Shown here piece by piece: positions 47,838 to 59,018 of a stretch of 64,000 nt of DNA (positions are counted from its first letter, which is position 1; every line of letters starts with the position of its first letter). This stretch comes from Pyrrhoderma lamaoense. Its lineage: Eukaryota > Basidiomycota > Agaricomycetes > Hymenochaetales > Hymenochaetaceae. Made by a program: the position numbers and the translations under genes. The notes under the pieces were generated by a model. That model searched no databases. It was not told the DNA's origin and worked only from the letters and a program-made list of their open reading frames with translations. The stretch covers positions 806,001-870,000 of the forward strand of contig NBAZ01000003.1 of the NCBI GenBank assembly GCA_002794735.1, written 5' to 3'.

Positions 47838-48341
47838 GGGCTCGCTGCTTGAACCTGAGCCAAAGATCCGGTATCAGACAACCTATGTCTTTTAAAGCTG
47901 AGCCTAGCCGGCATTAGAGATATCATTAGATTCAAGTCCAGGAGATAGGAGCTTGTAGCTAGCTTACGTTTGACTCAGAGGCTAGATTTGCGAATTATCC
48001 AGACTGTTTTTCCAAAATAATTTGAATATCTGAATATCTGACACAACTGAGCGCAACTGCCAGAACCATAATCAGCATGCTTGGTAATTACGTAAGAATT
48101 GACGCATAAGTTCACCCTCCATTAATTTCCCATATTGAATTCCAATTTCCCATATCGGTGATTTTCATGTAGTGTTTAAGTTCGTGATATATTCTGATTA
48201 ACAGCTTTTTTGTTGGATTATTCACTATAGGAAACTCTAAGATGAAATTCTGTTTTTGTTTAAGAGACATTTTTCATGTGTTCCACATAATATTTGACAT
48301 ACAGATAGTATACAATCTTATAGAAGAGAAATACTCAACTA
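47838..48341. other. Intergenic
   Basis: AT-rich spacer of about 500 bp, presumably containing the dehydrogenase promoter. No other feature recognised. Confidence 0.4.
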
Positions 48342-49045
48342 GTGTTCATATCAATTGATTGCGTGCTAATTCTAGTAGTGAATATCTTTCATGATGAAAC
48401 TAGATTTCACCTCCCAATAGCAATTGAATATGAAAGGTTTGACTGCATCACGATAGCAAAGCTTCGCATAATGATCTATGACAGAAACAATTGTTCCCAG
48501 ATAATGGCTATCAGTAACCATCAGGAGCATGAGACTGTGCGCTTCTACCGTATTTTTGAGACACTCAATGGCTTGACAATACACCGCGCAAAACCCTTGC
48601 TTCTACTCGGATTACTTTGTCAGGATAAAACAGACCAAATTTGTAATTTGCTATCACGGTATGGGATGGTAAGAGAGTATATCATAGATGATACTTTAAC
48701 TCCCTTAGTAGATGGAAAATTGGCGGCTGAACCACGTCTACCCTCTATCTAGACTGGTATGCAAAAAAATTTCAACAGCAACAACACATCCCTTGTATGT
48801 CTTATTTAAATCCGAGCACTTCTATCTGTTGACGATCTCTGTATAAAAGATGAGAAACCTTTACGTGTTTATAGAAATCAACTTGGGCTCTTTAACAGAT
48901 CCTCTTTCCGGGGATTATTTCGAGATAAACATGGTATACAGTTTCTTTTCAACATAACTCGAACTCTATATCTCAGTTGTCCGATCTGTCCGTAGAAGAA
49001 GAGTATGAGAAATTTATTAATAAGAGAGCCAAGTGGAAGTGGTAA
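48342..49045 (+). CDS. Unknown protein, two to three exons
   Basis: Not recognised. The first open stretch reads LRIMIYDRNNCSQIMAISNH, FYRIFETLNGLTIHRAKPLL and LLLGLLCQDKTDQICNLLSR. After an intron near 48766-48820 comes RALLSVDDLCIKDEKPLRVY and RNQLGLFNRSSFRGLFRDKH. A last exon after CTCAG (48973) reads LSDLSVEEEYEKFINKRAKW and KW, stop 49045. The final tryptophan/lysine-rich tail is distinctive. The true start is uncertain and one splice is off by a base. Confidence 0.4.
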
Positions 49046-50218
49046 TCATTATTTTGTATTGTGAATTAAGAAGCTATGCTGTTCATAGTTGATTTTCATT
49101 CTTTCAATGGGTGTAGCCAATCTCTCTGCGATAGAGGGCTCTTTGCTAACAGTTCTCAGATGATGAGTGTGATCATTTCTGATAAAGAATGACTAGACAC
49201 GTAATCTAACTCACACTTTCTGTATCATTATAGAAATATTAAATAGTCGTAGCCCAGAAGAAGGACCAAAGACTGTAGAAAAGATATCTAACTTGAACTA
49301 TTTTAAGTTAGGCAACCTTGCTACAGTTCTTGGCCCACCAATCATCAGCTACGACTATAGTCCAGGGCTTCTGCTCTGATGAGATGGACCCATTACCTGA
49401 TGAAAGAATTGAATATTCTCATATAGAACGCTGACTTGTAAAACGCAGTATGAGAAGGAGCATGACTCTATACCTATTACTTGCCATCAGCCACAGATAG
49501 GGCAGTGTAAGCTGCGCGCGTGCAGAAGTGAGAGTCGGAGCATCTCAGATGTCAACGAGACACATCAAGATCAAGAATACGTTGAATTCTTTTGACATTG
49601 AAAGGCTCGAAGTCGACACAAGAGAGAAACTGTTAACCGCAAACGTCGTGGATTCGTGTTTGGAGCTCAAGGTCAGTAGAATAGACGTTATATCGTTCTA
49701 TTCCTTTGCCTGTGTGGTTGAAGTAGCTTGACTGAAAGTTAGAGTTTCGATGTGGTATAAAAAACGAGTATATTCACCTTGCCTCGGTTCCTATGCCCGT
49801 TCAAGTGTATACTGTGAGATTTGAAGCATTGAACGATTAAAGAGTCTTGATAATGGAAAGAACAGGAGAAGAAACTTCCAATTCTCCCAACGTAGTGAGA
49901 GCATCAGGGCAAGAGTATATTGTTCAACAAGACTCGAGGTTAAGACCACACTAGTTTCGGAGTTTCAAGTGTCATACCATCTTTGGAAAAGATGGCTCGA
50001 CAAGTTGTAATAAGATTCAAAAAGGTCAATTCTTACTAATTTAGATATCACGATTTTTACGTAAAATATATTGTCGTAGCAAAGAACACAAATTTAAAGA
50101 ATATAACTAAAACTATTCATGACTGTTGAAGCCATTTCTAGAAGATCTTATGCAAAAGCTGATGCTAAGGCATGATACTTGGGGGATTCGTTGAGAATTT
50201 GTACTATACTAAACCCTT
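49046..50218. other. Intergenic, one weak open stretch
   Basis: On (+) 49534-49731 a frame reads FDIERLEVDTREKLLTANVV with no partner exon or known domain. The remainder, including the 3' flank of INO1, shows nothing recognisable. Confidence 0.35.
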
Positions 50219-51959
50219 TTACCAGAGTCGAGTGTCAATCAACAAGTCGGCCGATCCTTCGAGACCAAGACACGCCTTCAAGAACGCTTCCAAGCCGTTT
50301 CGTTGACGACTTAAGCTGTTAACGACGTCTGTACCAGGCTTGACGAGCGGGGCCTTGAGCATGAAAGACAACAAACTCAATACAGAGTAAAGGGGTTTGA
50401 AGTCTTCGCTTGAGCCATGTTGACGGTATTTGACACGGGTAAGAAGTTCCCCAAGAATCGTCAAATCAAGAATGAGAGGCGTAGCAAGTAAGGAATCCTC
50501 GCATTCGTTGAAAATATTGATTGTCGAACGACCGCCGCAGAAGATCTCAGAGTAGTACTCGTCTATAGCGCGCTTGGAGTCACCTACAGCAGGGACGTAT
50601 TTGATAACAACGATGTGGTCGGGGTGCTCGCCCTTCTCCTTTGTATCTTTAGCCTTCAATACATCTGGAGCGGGCTTGAATAAAAGAGCGTTGCTCGCAA
50701 CCATATCATCTACAACGCTGCTCTTGCTAATTTCCTTGCTCTTAAACTGGCGCTCGGCACTCAAGTTCCTGCCATCATTATTACCAAGATGGTTGTAACT
50801 GGCGATGGACAAGGGTTTGATACCTGCATTAACTAAGAACTCCGCCAAGACAGACTTCAACTTGGTCTGACCAGACTTCAGATCGTCTCCACCAATGAAT
50901 GCGCGATGTGTTTCGGCAAGGGCAACAACACCCGGAACGAAAGTATTCTGCGGGGCTCCGTTGATGAATGGAGCACCTTCGAGTATGGAGGCGACTGCGA
51001 AGATAGTCGATGGCGCAATCTCTGAGTGAGAGGACTTGATCGACGCCAAGAGAGAGGATGCGGTGTCATTAACACCTGGAAGTACCTCACTGTAACGCTC
51101 AGTGTTTGCAGTCCAGAAAACAACGACTTGGTCAAGACCATGCTTAGCCTTAAATTCACGGATATCCTTGCGGATATGTTCAACGTGTGCTTCCTTATCT
51201 GTCCCAGGAATGACATTGTCTGCGCGTGCCTCCTGATTCGCAGCTATGTAATCAGGATAATAGATCGACGGGAGAGGGTTACCAAGCTCAGCCATGTATG
51301 GAGCAACCTGCCTCTGAAGATCATAGTCAAGTACCTGAGCCCGAGCCATCGCTTTGTCCATCGGAAGCGAAGAAATATCCCAACCGCCAAGAATCAGGTC
51401 ATTGGGGTGAACCATCGGAAGCACCTCCCCAATAGGAACGTAAATATCCTTATTTGTAGTGGAATCCTTGCCAATGCTAACAGTGGAGGCACGAAGGAGA
51501 GAGCCTATGTAGTTGGGTTGCTGTGTCCCACGCTTTGTCTGCCAGGAGATATTGTGTTTGTTGGCAAGAATGGTAGCACAAAGCGTAGTACCATTATTAC
51601 CCCCGATACCAACCATAAGCAAACTGTCAATACGAGTTTAGCATATTAACTCTTTTACGCGTAAATTAACACGCTTACCCAGTCTTAGGAACTCTCAGTT
51701 GAGTTCGAAACTCATACGTCTTGGTTGTTGGTGTCACTTTGAGCTGACCATTGGGTGATTTCTCGACATTCGCACCACGATCGGTGTACTTGGCAGTGAC
51801 GAACTCGTCTGTATATGAAGTGTTCTCTGAAACAACTTGAATCGAGTACGGACGACGCTCGGCCGTCGGATGAACTGGTACAATCGACTCAAGTTGAGAA
51901 TCGGGTGTATTGCGACCCGAATTCGAGTTAGAAGATTGAGTAGAGATTAAAGGTGCCAT
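50219..51959 (-). CDS. INO1: Myo-inositol-1-phosphate synthase (EC 5.5.1.4)
   Basis: Converts glucose 6-phosphate to 1D-myo-inositol 3-phosphate using NAD+, the first step of inositol and phosphatidylinositol synthesis, in the cytosol. The protein begins [20 protein letters not shown]; one intron (51623-51674) interrupts it just before the NAD-binding loop [12 protein letters not shown]. Family blocks follow: [120 protein letters not shown] and [20 protein letters not shown]. It ends [16 protein letters not shown] at 50219. About 560 aa, slightly longer than the yeast enzyme because of a Ser/Asn-rich N-terminus. The long second exon is fully open, unlike many neighbours. An ACGCGTCAC motif occurs about 430 bp upstream. 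Confidence 0.98.
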
Positions 51960-52957
51960 ATCGAATTAAAGAAAATTTTCAACAACCAAGAAGTGGAGCT
52001 GCGGAGTGCCTTTTGCCTCGATGTTGATTATGAACACTACTGAGTTGGTTGGAGTACATGCACTTGAGATGCAAGACCTGTAAAGAGAGGGGATCAAGTT
52101 GAGGGGAGTTATCGCTGAGAGTGAGCTTTTATGTGTAGTCGGGAGAAAAGTGCCTAGGTCAGAAGCGAGAATGCGCTTTGAATCTACTTACGTCAGCATC
52201 TCTATCACATAAAATTTCAATCGTACGATTCGAGGTGGGAATTTATCACAATCTTCTCTGCTAACTGATCTTCCCTTCTTGCCTAATTCGGAAGTATTGT
52301 CCCTCAGATTTCCCAGGAACCTCTCATTTTTAAATGAGCATGACGAGGGAAAAGCAAGTGCCCCCTTCCAATAAGCGCACCCTCAACACGCGTCACACAT
52401 GCGTTTGTACACTAGCTAAGCCGATATGCCTGAATTAGCGTCGTCAACGCGAAACGGCCACTGGCGGGTTTACATACAATGCATCGCACAACGAAAAAAG
52501 CTGAAAATGTCCTATACATGTGTCTCACAACGTGTACATCGTCCTATCAAATCAGCTTCTGTTAAGTGATATAGTTTCTTTTTTAACATTGAGAAGAATA
52601 CTAGAGCCTCCGAAGGAATGTGCTAGGCTGTTGAATCTGTTACATCAGAAAATTTAATTGCACTTTGTCTTCTGTACGAGCGATATAACCTCCATATTTA
52701 GCTTAAGGAGAACTTAAATTATGCGAGAATCGAGGTTCCATTGAACTATCCAAACCCTAGTTTTGGTGTCAGCATCTATCAATTTAGGGTGCTAAATCAA
52801 GTCACCTCTTATTACGAGATGAAAATACAATCACCATGCACTTAACGCCTCTCATTGGAGATTTTGAGGTTCGGACTCCACGGTAGATTAGAAACCATGA
52901 AGAGCACTACCAGGTGAAATCATAACAATTTCATCAATCGATTTTTAAAATTAAGGT
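51960..52957. promoter_or_regulatory. INO1 upstream region
   Basis: No gene seen. CAACACGCGTCACACATGCG lies at 52384-52403 and TACATGTGTC near 52515. The latter contains CATGTG, the core of the yeast inositol-responsive element, but the full element is not matched. Confidence 0.35.
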
Positions 52958-53535
52958 ACTTGCACGATAAACTCAACACGCTGTCACATCACTGTAACGT
53001 CACATGTAACGCGTTATGTCACGGCGCAAAATTCTCAGAAAAAAGTTTTTTTTCAATAATCCTTATATGCTTTACTTGGAGAATATTGATTTAAAGTGAT
53101 AGAAAAGTTAAATAATGTATTTTATTTATCTATATTAAGTAACAAGTAATAATAAAGTCTTGATAATTCTAACAGGTTTGAACTATTTTTAGTGCAGCTT
53201 GTTAGTATCGTTACATAATATTAGTTACATAATATATTATCTGAATATGGAAGTTATTGCATCGCTAATCAAAGGCCTAAACGCAAAATTATGACAAAAA
53301 ATGAAAAAAAAAAAATATGCAAAAATATATAGAAATGCATTAAAAACAATATCGAAAAAAATGTTTTCTTATAAGTCATTAAAATTTGTAATTTCTAAAT
53401 TTGCTTAGACATTTCATAGATTACTACTTTATTTACTTTTATCTGCTTAAATTATTATGATTCTTGTGTAGAATTTAGAAGTAAAATATTTTTTGGTGAA
53501 GTTGACAAGTAGCGCGTTGAGTTTATCGTGCGAGT
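52958..53535. mobile_element. MITE-like element with 25-bp terminal inverted repeats
   Basis: The left end ACTTGCACGATAAACTCAAC (52958 on) and the right end, reverse-complemented ACTCGCACGATAAACTCAAC (from 53535), match over 25 bp with two differences. The 578-bp interior is extremely AT-rich with homopolymer runs and has no open frame. This is the size and form of a non-autonomous DNA transposon. No clear target-site duplication is visible (left flank AAGGT, right flank ATTAT), so an old element or a non-transposon palindrome remain possible. Confidence 0.55.
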
Positions 53536-56365
53536 ATTATTTGATACTCATACACGGGATGTCACGAACACGTGACGCGTGACAATTATAAGGAAAAAAT
53601 ATTACTCTTGTGTAATTTATTTATTATAGTAAAGGCACTAACGATATTTTTGTCGCAATAAACATATATGACGTCGAATATTGGGAGTGTCTCAACTCTC
53701 AATAGGAAAAAGATGCCCATTACAGTCACACAATAGTTAACCTCAGTCTACTTAGTATAAAGCCCGCTGACAGAGAACTAGGCAGCTATAGAGCTCCTTC
53801 AGAGAGGTTGAATTCCAACATTCCCTTGCTTAAACTCGAAGCGTTTGTGATCCATCCTTATATATCAAAGCAAGTTTTATTATTAAGAAGAAAAATCCAG
53901 CTGTTGGCACGATCAAGACCAGGCACATAATACTCCAATATCCCAAGCCAAGCAATAATCACATATAAGATTGGTAACGATAGAACCGATAATATTGATT
54001 ACCTTATACAGCCAGATGTACTATACTTAATTTTGTGAGATATAGGCAGTTGAGTTCTCGCAGTTAACTTTCAATATTAGACCACTCACATACAAGAAGG
54101 AAAACCATACCCAAAAAATAGCTCATCTCTAAACCTCATGCATCGCTTGCAGGTGCACCTCTTGTTAGGGGAGCCTCAGATATCTTAAGTGTGCCCAGTC
54201 ATCTTCCGACCTGAAAGATATAGATATCTAGAGTTTGCCAAGTTCTTCAGTAGGATTAGCATAATGAGTGCAGTATTAATTATCGATGAGTCCAAAGTTC
54301 AAAATACTGAAGATCTTGGAATATCGATTATCGAGAGTGATTTACACTTCTGACGGGTTACATCCATCATAGACATCTAGTACATGATAATTATCGGAAT
54401 GGTCATACGGAGAATCAACATATCACAATTTCTGTATTCATCTTTATTGTTCGATCAAGCGATCATGCTTGTGGACCAACAAAGACGTAGGAGACCATTG
54501 TACGAGTACCTAAAGGATAGTATGCAGGAATCGACCCTCTGACGTTTTTCAATAAAGAGAAAAACTGCCATCATTGGTCTTAAATACTAAAATCTGGAAG
54601 CTCCATATGCCTTAAACCAATGAACATGATTTCTGTACGACTGTCAATAACCATTACATTGTGACACGTCACGAGCGTGACAATAGAGGAAAGGTAGTGG
54701 TGCATCATCAACCAGACATTGAGACAATTCCGCGTTAGCCTGTCAACATCCTCCGCCACTAATAAGCGCGATTCATACCGACAAACATGTCGTCTGATCA
54801 TTCTTATTGTAGTTGTTTCCCGACTATCAAACTGTTGATAAATATTTCCAACATAAACTCGTGTACATGGTCTTCGCCGTTAAACCATATAAATTGCCCT
54901 TTCTAAAGGCTATCCATCCTTTACTCATCCATCCCGGTTCATATATGCATCTTAGAATGGCATCAACCTATGCTACCATGAAAGTAACAAAGGTTTAGAC
55001 TCGGATAGTACACGACGCTTCCAGAAGCCGATCTGGCTTTGGATGGTAACAAGCCTGCTCCTGCTTTCTCTCCGTACAGTTCGTAGATGAAAATCCCGTG
55101 TAGTTTAAGATGCTAAAAGCGATGTTGTACCGTAGATTACTTGGGGCATGACATAGTAGCAGAAATCGCACCCCCCTAAAGACTAGCGACATATTCTCTT
55201 ATCGCTAACTATCACACTTCTCGAGATAGTCCCTAATAACAGTAATCAGTAGTCAGTCAAGTATCACTGGATATAAGAGTAGTGAATATGGTCACAAGAG
55301 TAGCACATTATGAAGTAGCAGAGCTTGAGACATTGAAGGCGATTCAGATGTGGTGGAAGCTGGTAAACACGCAATCTGATCGATTGCCTCTTATTTTCGG
55401 GATTTTTGCTTCTATAATCGATACCATTGTTTTTCGGGTAACTAACAAATTACATGAAGTATGATGTAAGCGAGTTGAGTTCTCAACTCACTCTGGTTAG
55501 CGCCCTTAAGGTTATGTAGCAAATAGATAGAAAAACATACCAAATCTCATCTTAGCATAAAAATAAGGTTTTTTTAGGAAATCTTCTGAAGACTCAGAAA
55601 TAAGGACGCATCACTTTGATGAACATTGCCGTTACTCCGTTACTAATATGATTAGTAATAAAATCTAGTGAAGTCTATTAAACGTGTGTTCTCTATCAAA
55701 CTGATACCAAATTCAAGGAAATCTGAATAGGGTAAAACCTGTAATTTGTGGACATGAATCCTTGCTTATTACTGACTTTTCGTTATACATACAGGTGGGT
55801 TATAGGAAAGGATGCCAGGAACCATAAGCGACATACGCCTTTTGGATATTCTTGCTTGAATTGAGGGAGTATTTGTCTATATTTGTGTCTGGCGTTCTTT
55901 GGCATGCTCGCCCGTACTTTGAATTTGATCGACAATTGAGTCCTTAGAGAAGCATTTCCGGTCCTTATAAATAATATAGTCAATAATACTATCTAATGGA
56001 TCGATTATCCAAGTAATCATAGTATTTTGTTTGTGAACTCGTTTCGAATATGGTTTTTCCCCTTTAATTCAGGGAGAATGAACTAGTTGATGTGATTTCT
56101 TAGAATGAGTCCTTAGTGTCTTCATAAGATCTTACGTGAATTAAAAGAAAAATGGTTTGTTACTAAAGAGTGTTTGAGAGGTGATGACTTTTGGTCTCTT
56201 CTTAAAAAGGTAATTTTATAACGTAGCCACCAGTAAGATTTAATACTGTAGAAAGGTCTTCTCTTGCATAAGTAAATTTAAGCTCGTGTCAAGTATGCTA
56301 TTCCAACGACCTATATGCACGTTACAAGAATCACTTTGTATCAGTTATACTCAGGTTCATCACTA
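53536..56365. other. Gene-poor region
   Basis: About 2.8 kb without a recognised gene. GTCAC/GTGAC motifs are repeated at 53561-53583 and 54662-54682. Weak open stretches exist at 54580-54801 (-) and 55288-55440 (+, ALETLKAIQMWWKLV-like reading), without domains or splice partners. Confidence 0.35.
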
Positions 56366-58264
56366 TCAAGCAGAACCAACATAATGATTAACGAATACAG
56401 CCGTATGATCTGCGTCAGCGTTACGTACCGTTTCACGATGTAATTTCGATTTCTTTCCCCTTGTATCGTTATTTATTATTAGATAAACGAGAACAAAAAA
56501 GGCAATTGTAACCAACGATCCTGATAATCCAGCTTCAACAATCTGTCTTGTCGAGTATAGATTTCCGCTGTAAAGGGGGCTAGAGAGGTGATTTGACGCC
56601 GTACATTGAGCAATAATCCTGAGTCCGTATCATTCTGGTTCTGGGGGTTATTACAAGTTGCACATCCACGATCGATGTGATTGTTGCAAATTTGACACCA
56701 TTCCGCAGTAGTGTTAATTGCTGCAAATTCAAGGTTTGACTTGAATAGTGAGAGTGGAATATCGCCATCCTGTCCGAACATATTGAACGTCTTGAATTCG
56801 TCATTAGTACCATTTTTGAAGCGTAGACGGATTAATGGGTCATTTGGCGTTGATCCATTTCGGAGTTCAAGTGTTGTTGCAGCAGCGTACTCAACTAATT
56901 TTGAAAGATAAATGTCAGACAATATGAAAAGGGATAAGATACTTTCGTATGCATACCAACTCCTGCAAGCTCTGGATATGTTCCCGAAACTCCGGTCATG
57001 TTGAATAGAGAGATGAAGGGCTTGTAACTGATGGCTTCATAAAGGAATAACAGAGGATCAGACTGGTTTGTGATACGATCCATGCCGTTAAAGATTGACG
57101 GAAGAATTGTCCGGCCCGCAACTATGGCATATAGTTAATAATACTCAGTAAGGAGACTTAATGAAATTGTCGTTTCACGTACTGTTTCCAATCCCATCAA
57201 GCTGTGGAGAACTAAAGACACCGTTCTCATGAAAATTGGCTAGAGCTCTTGCTCGGTTCAAGTCACCTTCCGGAAGAATTCTTGCGAACGTTGCATTGTG
57301 AATAAAGTTCACATTCATAAAATCAAAAATCTAGTAGAGAACCGCAGAGTATTCTTAGCAACAAATTTAAATCGCGTAGAGAGTAAATTCACATTCCACT
57401 AGATGTTACGTTAGTGCATCCGAGGTGACGAAGAGTATGAGTTTTCATTACCATGTTCACAAGGTCAACTGACCTCCCATCGAGGAATGGCACTAATGAC
57501 TGAAGAAACTCCTCATTCTCTGCTGCAACTTGTTTGAAGAGAGTAGAGTTGTAGAATGCCAATGTCGCATCATTGAAAGTCTGTATAAAAGAGAAACCAA
57601 GGTCAGAAACAGATACCTGCCGGTTCCAGACTTTTCATGCTTCATACGTTGCAATCGGTCCAGCCTTCCAAGGACACGTCTTGATCAGGTTCAACACTCT
57701 CGACTACATAGATATTGATAGTTTTAGTTAGCCTCTATTCTCACACTAAGCTAAGATCAGATGGACTTACTAGGAACAGTTTGGTATCCGCCTAATGGAC
57801 CGACAACTGTCGTGCCATTTGCAAGTGTTGAGTTGTAATCAGTAGTTGGAGGGAAAAGTCCTTGCAATAAACTAATAGCAGAGTCAAATATAACTCCCCG
57901 TTCCCCTCCTGCATCAGCACGAACTGCTACTTGAAGTTGGTTAAAAAGGCCTGTGCTGATGCCTTTGATAAACGTTGGTGACCCAGGAGTAAAGTAAAGT
58001 TCGCGTATAAGTTGGCCAAGCTGAAATTCCTGGGCCTGTGACGAGTATGTCGTGGTGTATCATTCGTATGCATGACGGATTCAAACAAAAAGGAATCAGA
58101 TTTGATGAACCTTTAAGTATATACACGATACATACACTACCAAGAGCAGTGATCTGTGTCTGAGATGCAGTGTACGTGAACGGATCTTGGAAGAACCCTT
58201 CACGATCACCATGTCGGGCCAAGAGTACAACGCCAAGTAAGCCAGAATCGGGACTACCAGACAT
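56366..58264 (-). CDS. Histidine acid phosphatase-family protein, membrane anchored, RHGDR intact
   Basis: Branch-2 histidine phosphatase superfamily (phytase/acid phosphatase-like). ATG 58264 gives MSGSPDSGLLGVVLLARHGD with the catalytic RHGDR at residues 17-21, then REGFFQDPFTYTASQTQITA. Later blocks: EFQLGQLIRELYFTPGSPTF, RADAGGERGVIFDSAISLLQ, VESVEPDQDVSLEGWTDCN, VDLVNM, GRTILPSIFNGMDRITNQSD and SYKPFISLFNMTGVSGTYPE. The distal active-site region reads MFGQDGDIPLSLF instead of a plain HD motif. A Cys-rich element (WCQICNNHIDRGCATC) is followed by a helix SGSLVTIAFFVLVYLIIN and a short basic tail ending VFVNHYVGSA, stop 56366. About nine exons, roughly 480 aa. Probably on the secretory-pathway or cell surface with a C-terminal anchor. 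Tandem with the next gene. Confidence 0.82.
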
Positions 58265-59018
58265 TTTTTCACTCTCAAGAACTCTCTTGGATCCTTTAAA
58301 TGCTGGCCTGAAACATCCATGACTTCTGATTGTTGCTTTTTATAGGATGTGTATGCCAAGAAAGTTCGGGTCCTTGAGAATTTATATTAGCAATAGATGA
58401 AGTAACTGTCAATGGTGGGTTTGGAACGCATGGAAGGCACTCACTCTTCAGGGGTTACAGAATGCACTATGCCAGCACTAACAATGTGCTGGGAGTAATT
58501 GTGCTATTAAAGTAACTCTCAAGGAGATAGAGAAGGGGAGTGTATCAGTCGGATCAATAATCTGTCAACCTTGTCTTCATTGCTTTGTTTGTAATTGTGC
58601 GCATCCTCCGGCGCTTTCACATTTTAGGACATTCAGTATCATTCTGTAAGTATCGAATAATATTGTTCCGCGGTTTTAGCTCTCAGAAAATTCAAAATCC
58701 GCAGCTTAGCTACCCATCAACTTATAAATGTAAATTGCAATTGTCAAATAAGTAGGAAAAGTAGAACAAAAACGCCAGCGTTTGTAGCGAGCGTAGTAGC
58801 CCGGAATAAAAAGAACAAAGGGCATGAAGTATCATTTCAGGTGTCATGAGGAAGGGGGATAGATGAGAAGTACATGAACATAAGGAGGATGAGAAGCAAA
58901 ATTAGCATCTAGCCACATTGAAGAGGACGAAAAATCCGCTTTAATAGCGTTCATGTGCCTTTGGGTCATCCTGATACTGCTTCATATATATAGATTAATA
59001 ATTTAGTAGGATCAGTCT
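58265..59018. other. Spacer between tandem phosphatase-family genes
   Basis: About 750 bp with no coding sequence seen. It holds the promoter of the left copy and the 3' end of the right copy. Confidence 0.4.

Noticed and set aside
51026..51649. 207-codon open frame on (+)
   Set aside because: Exactly antisense to the conserved INO1 exon; codon-position shadow.
53030..53490. Centromere- or origin-like DNA
   Set aside because: AT-richness alone is not evidence; the flanking inverted repeats give a simpler explanation.
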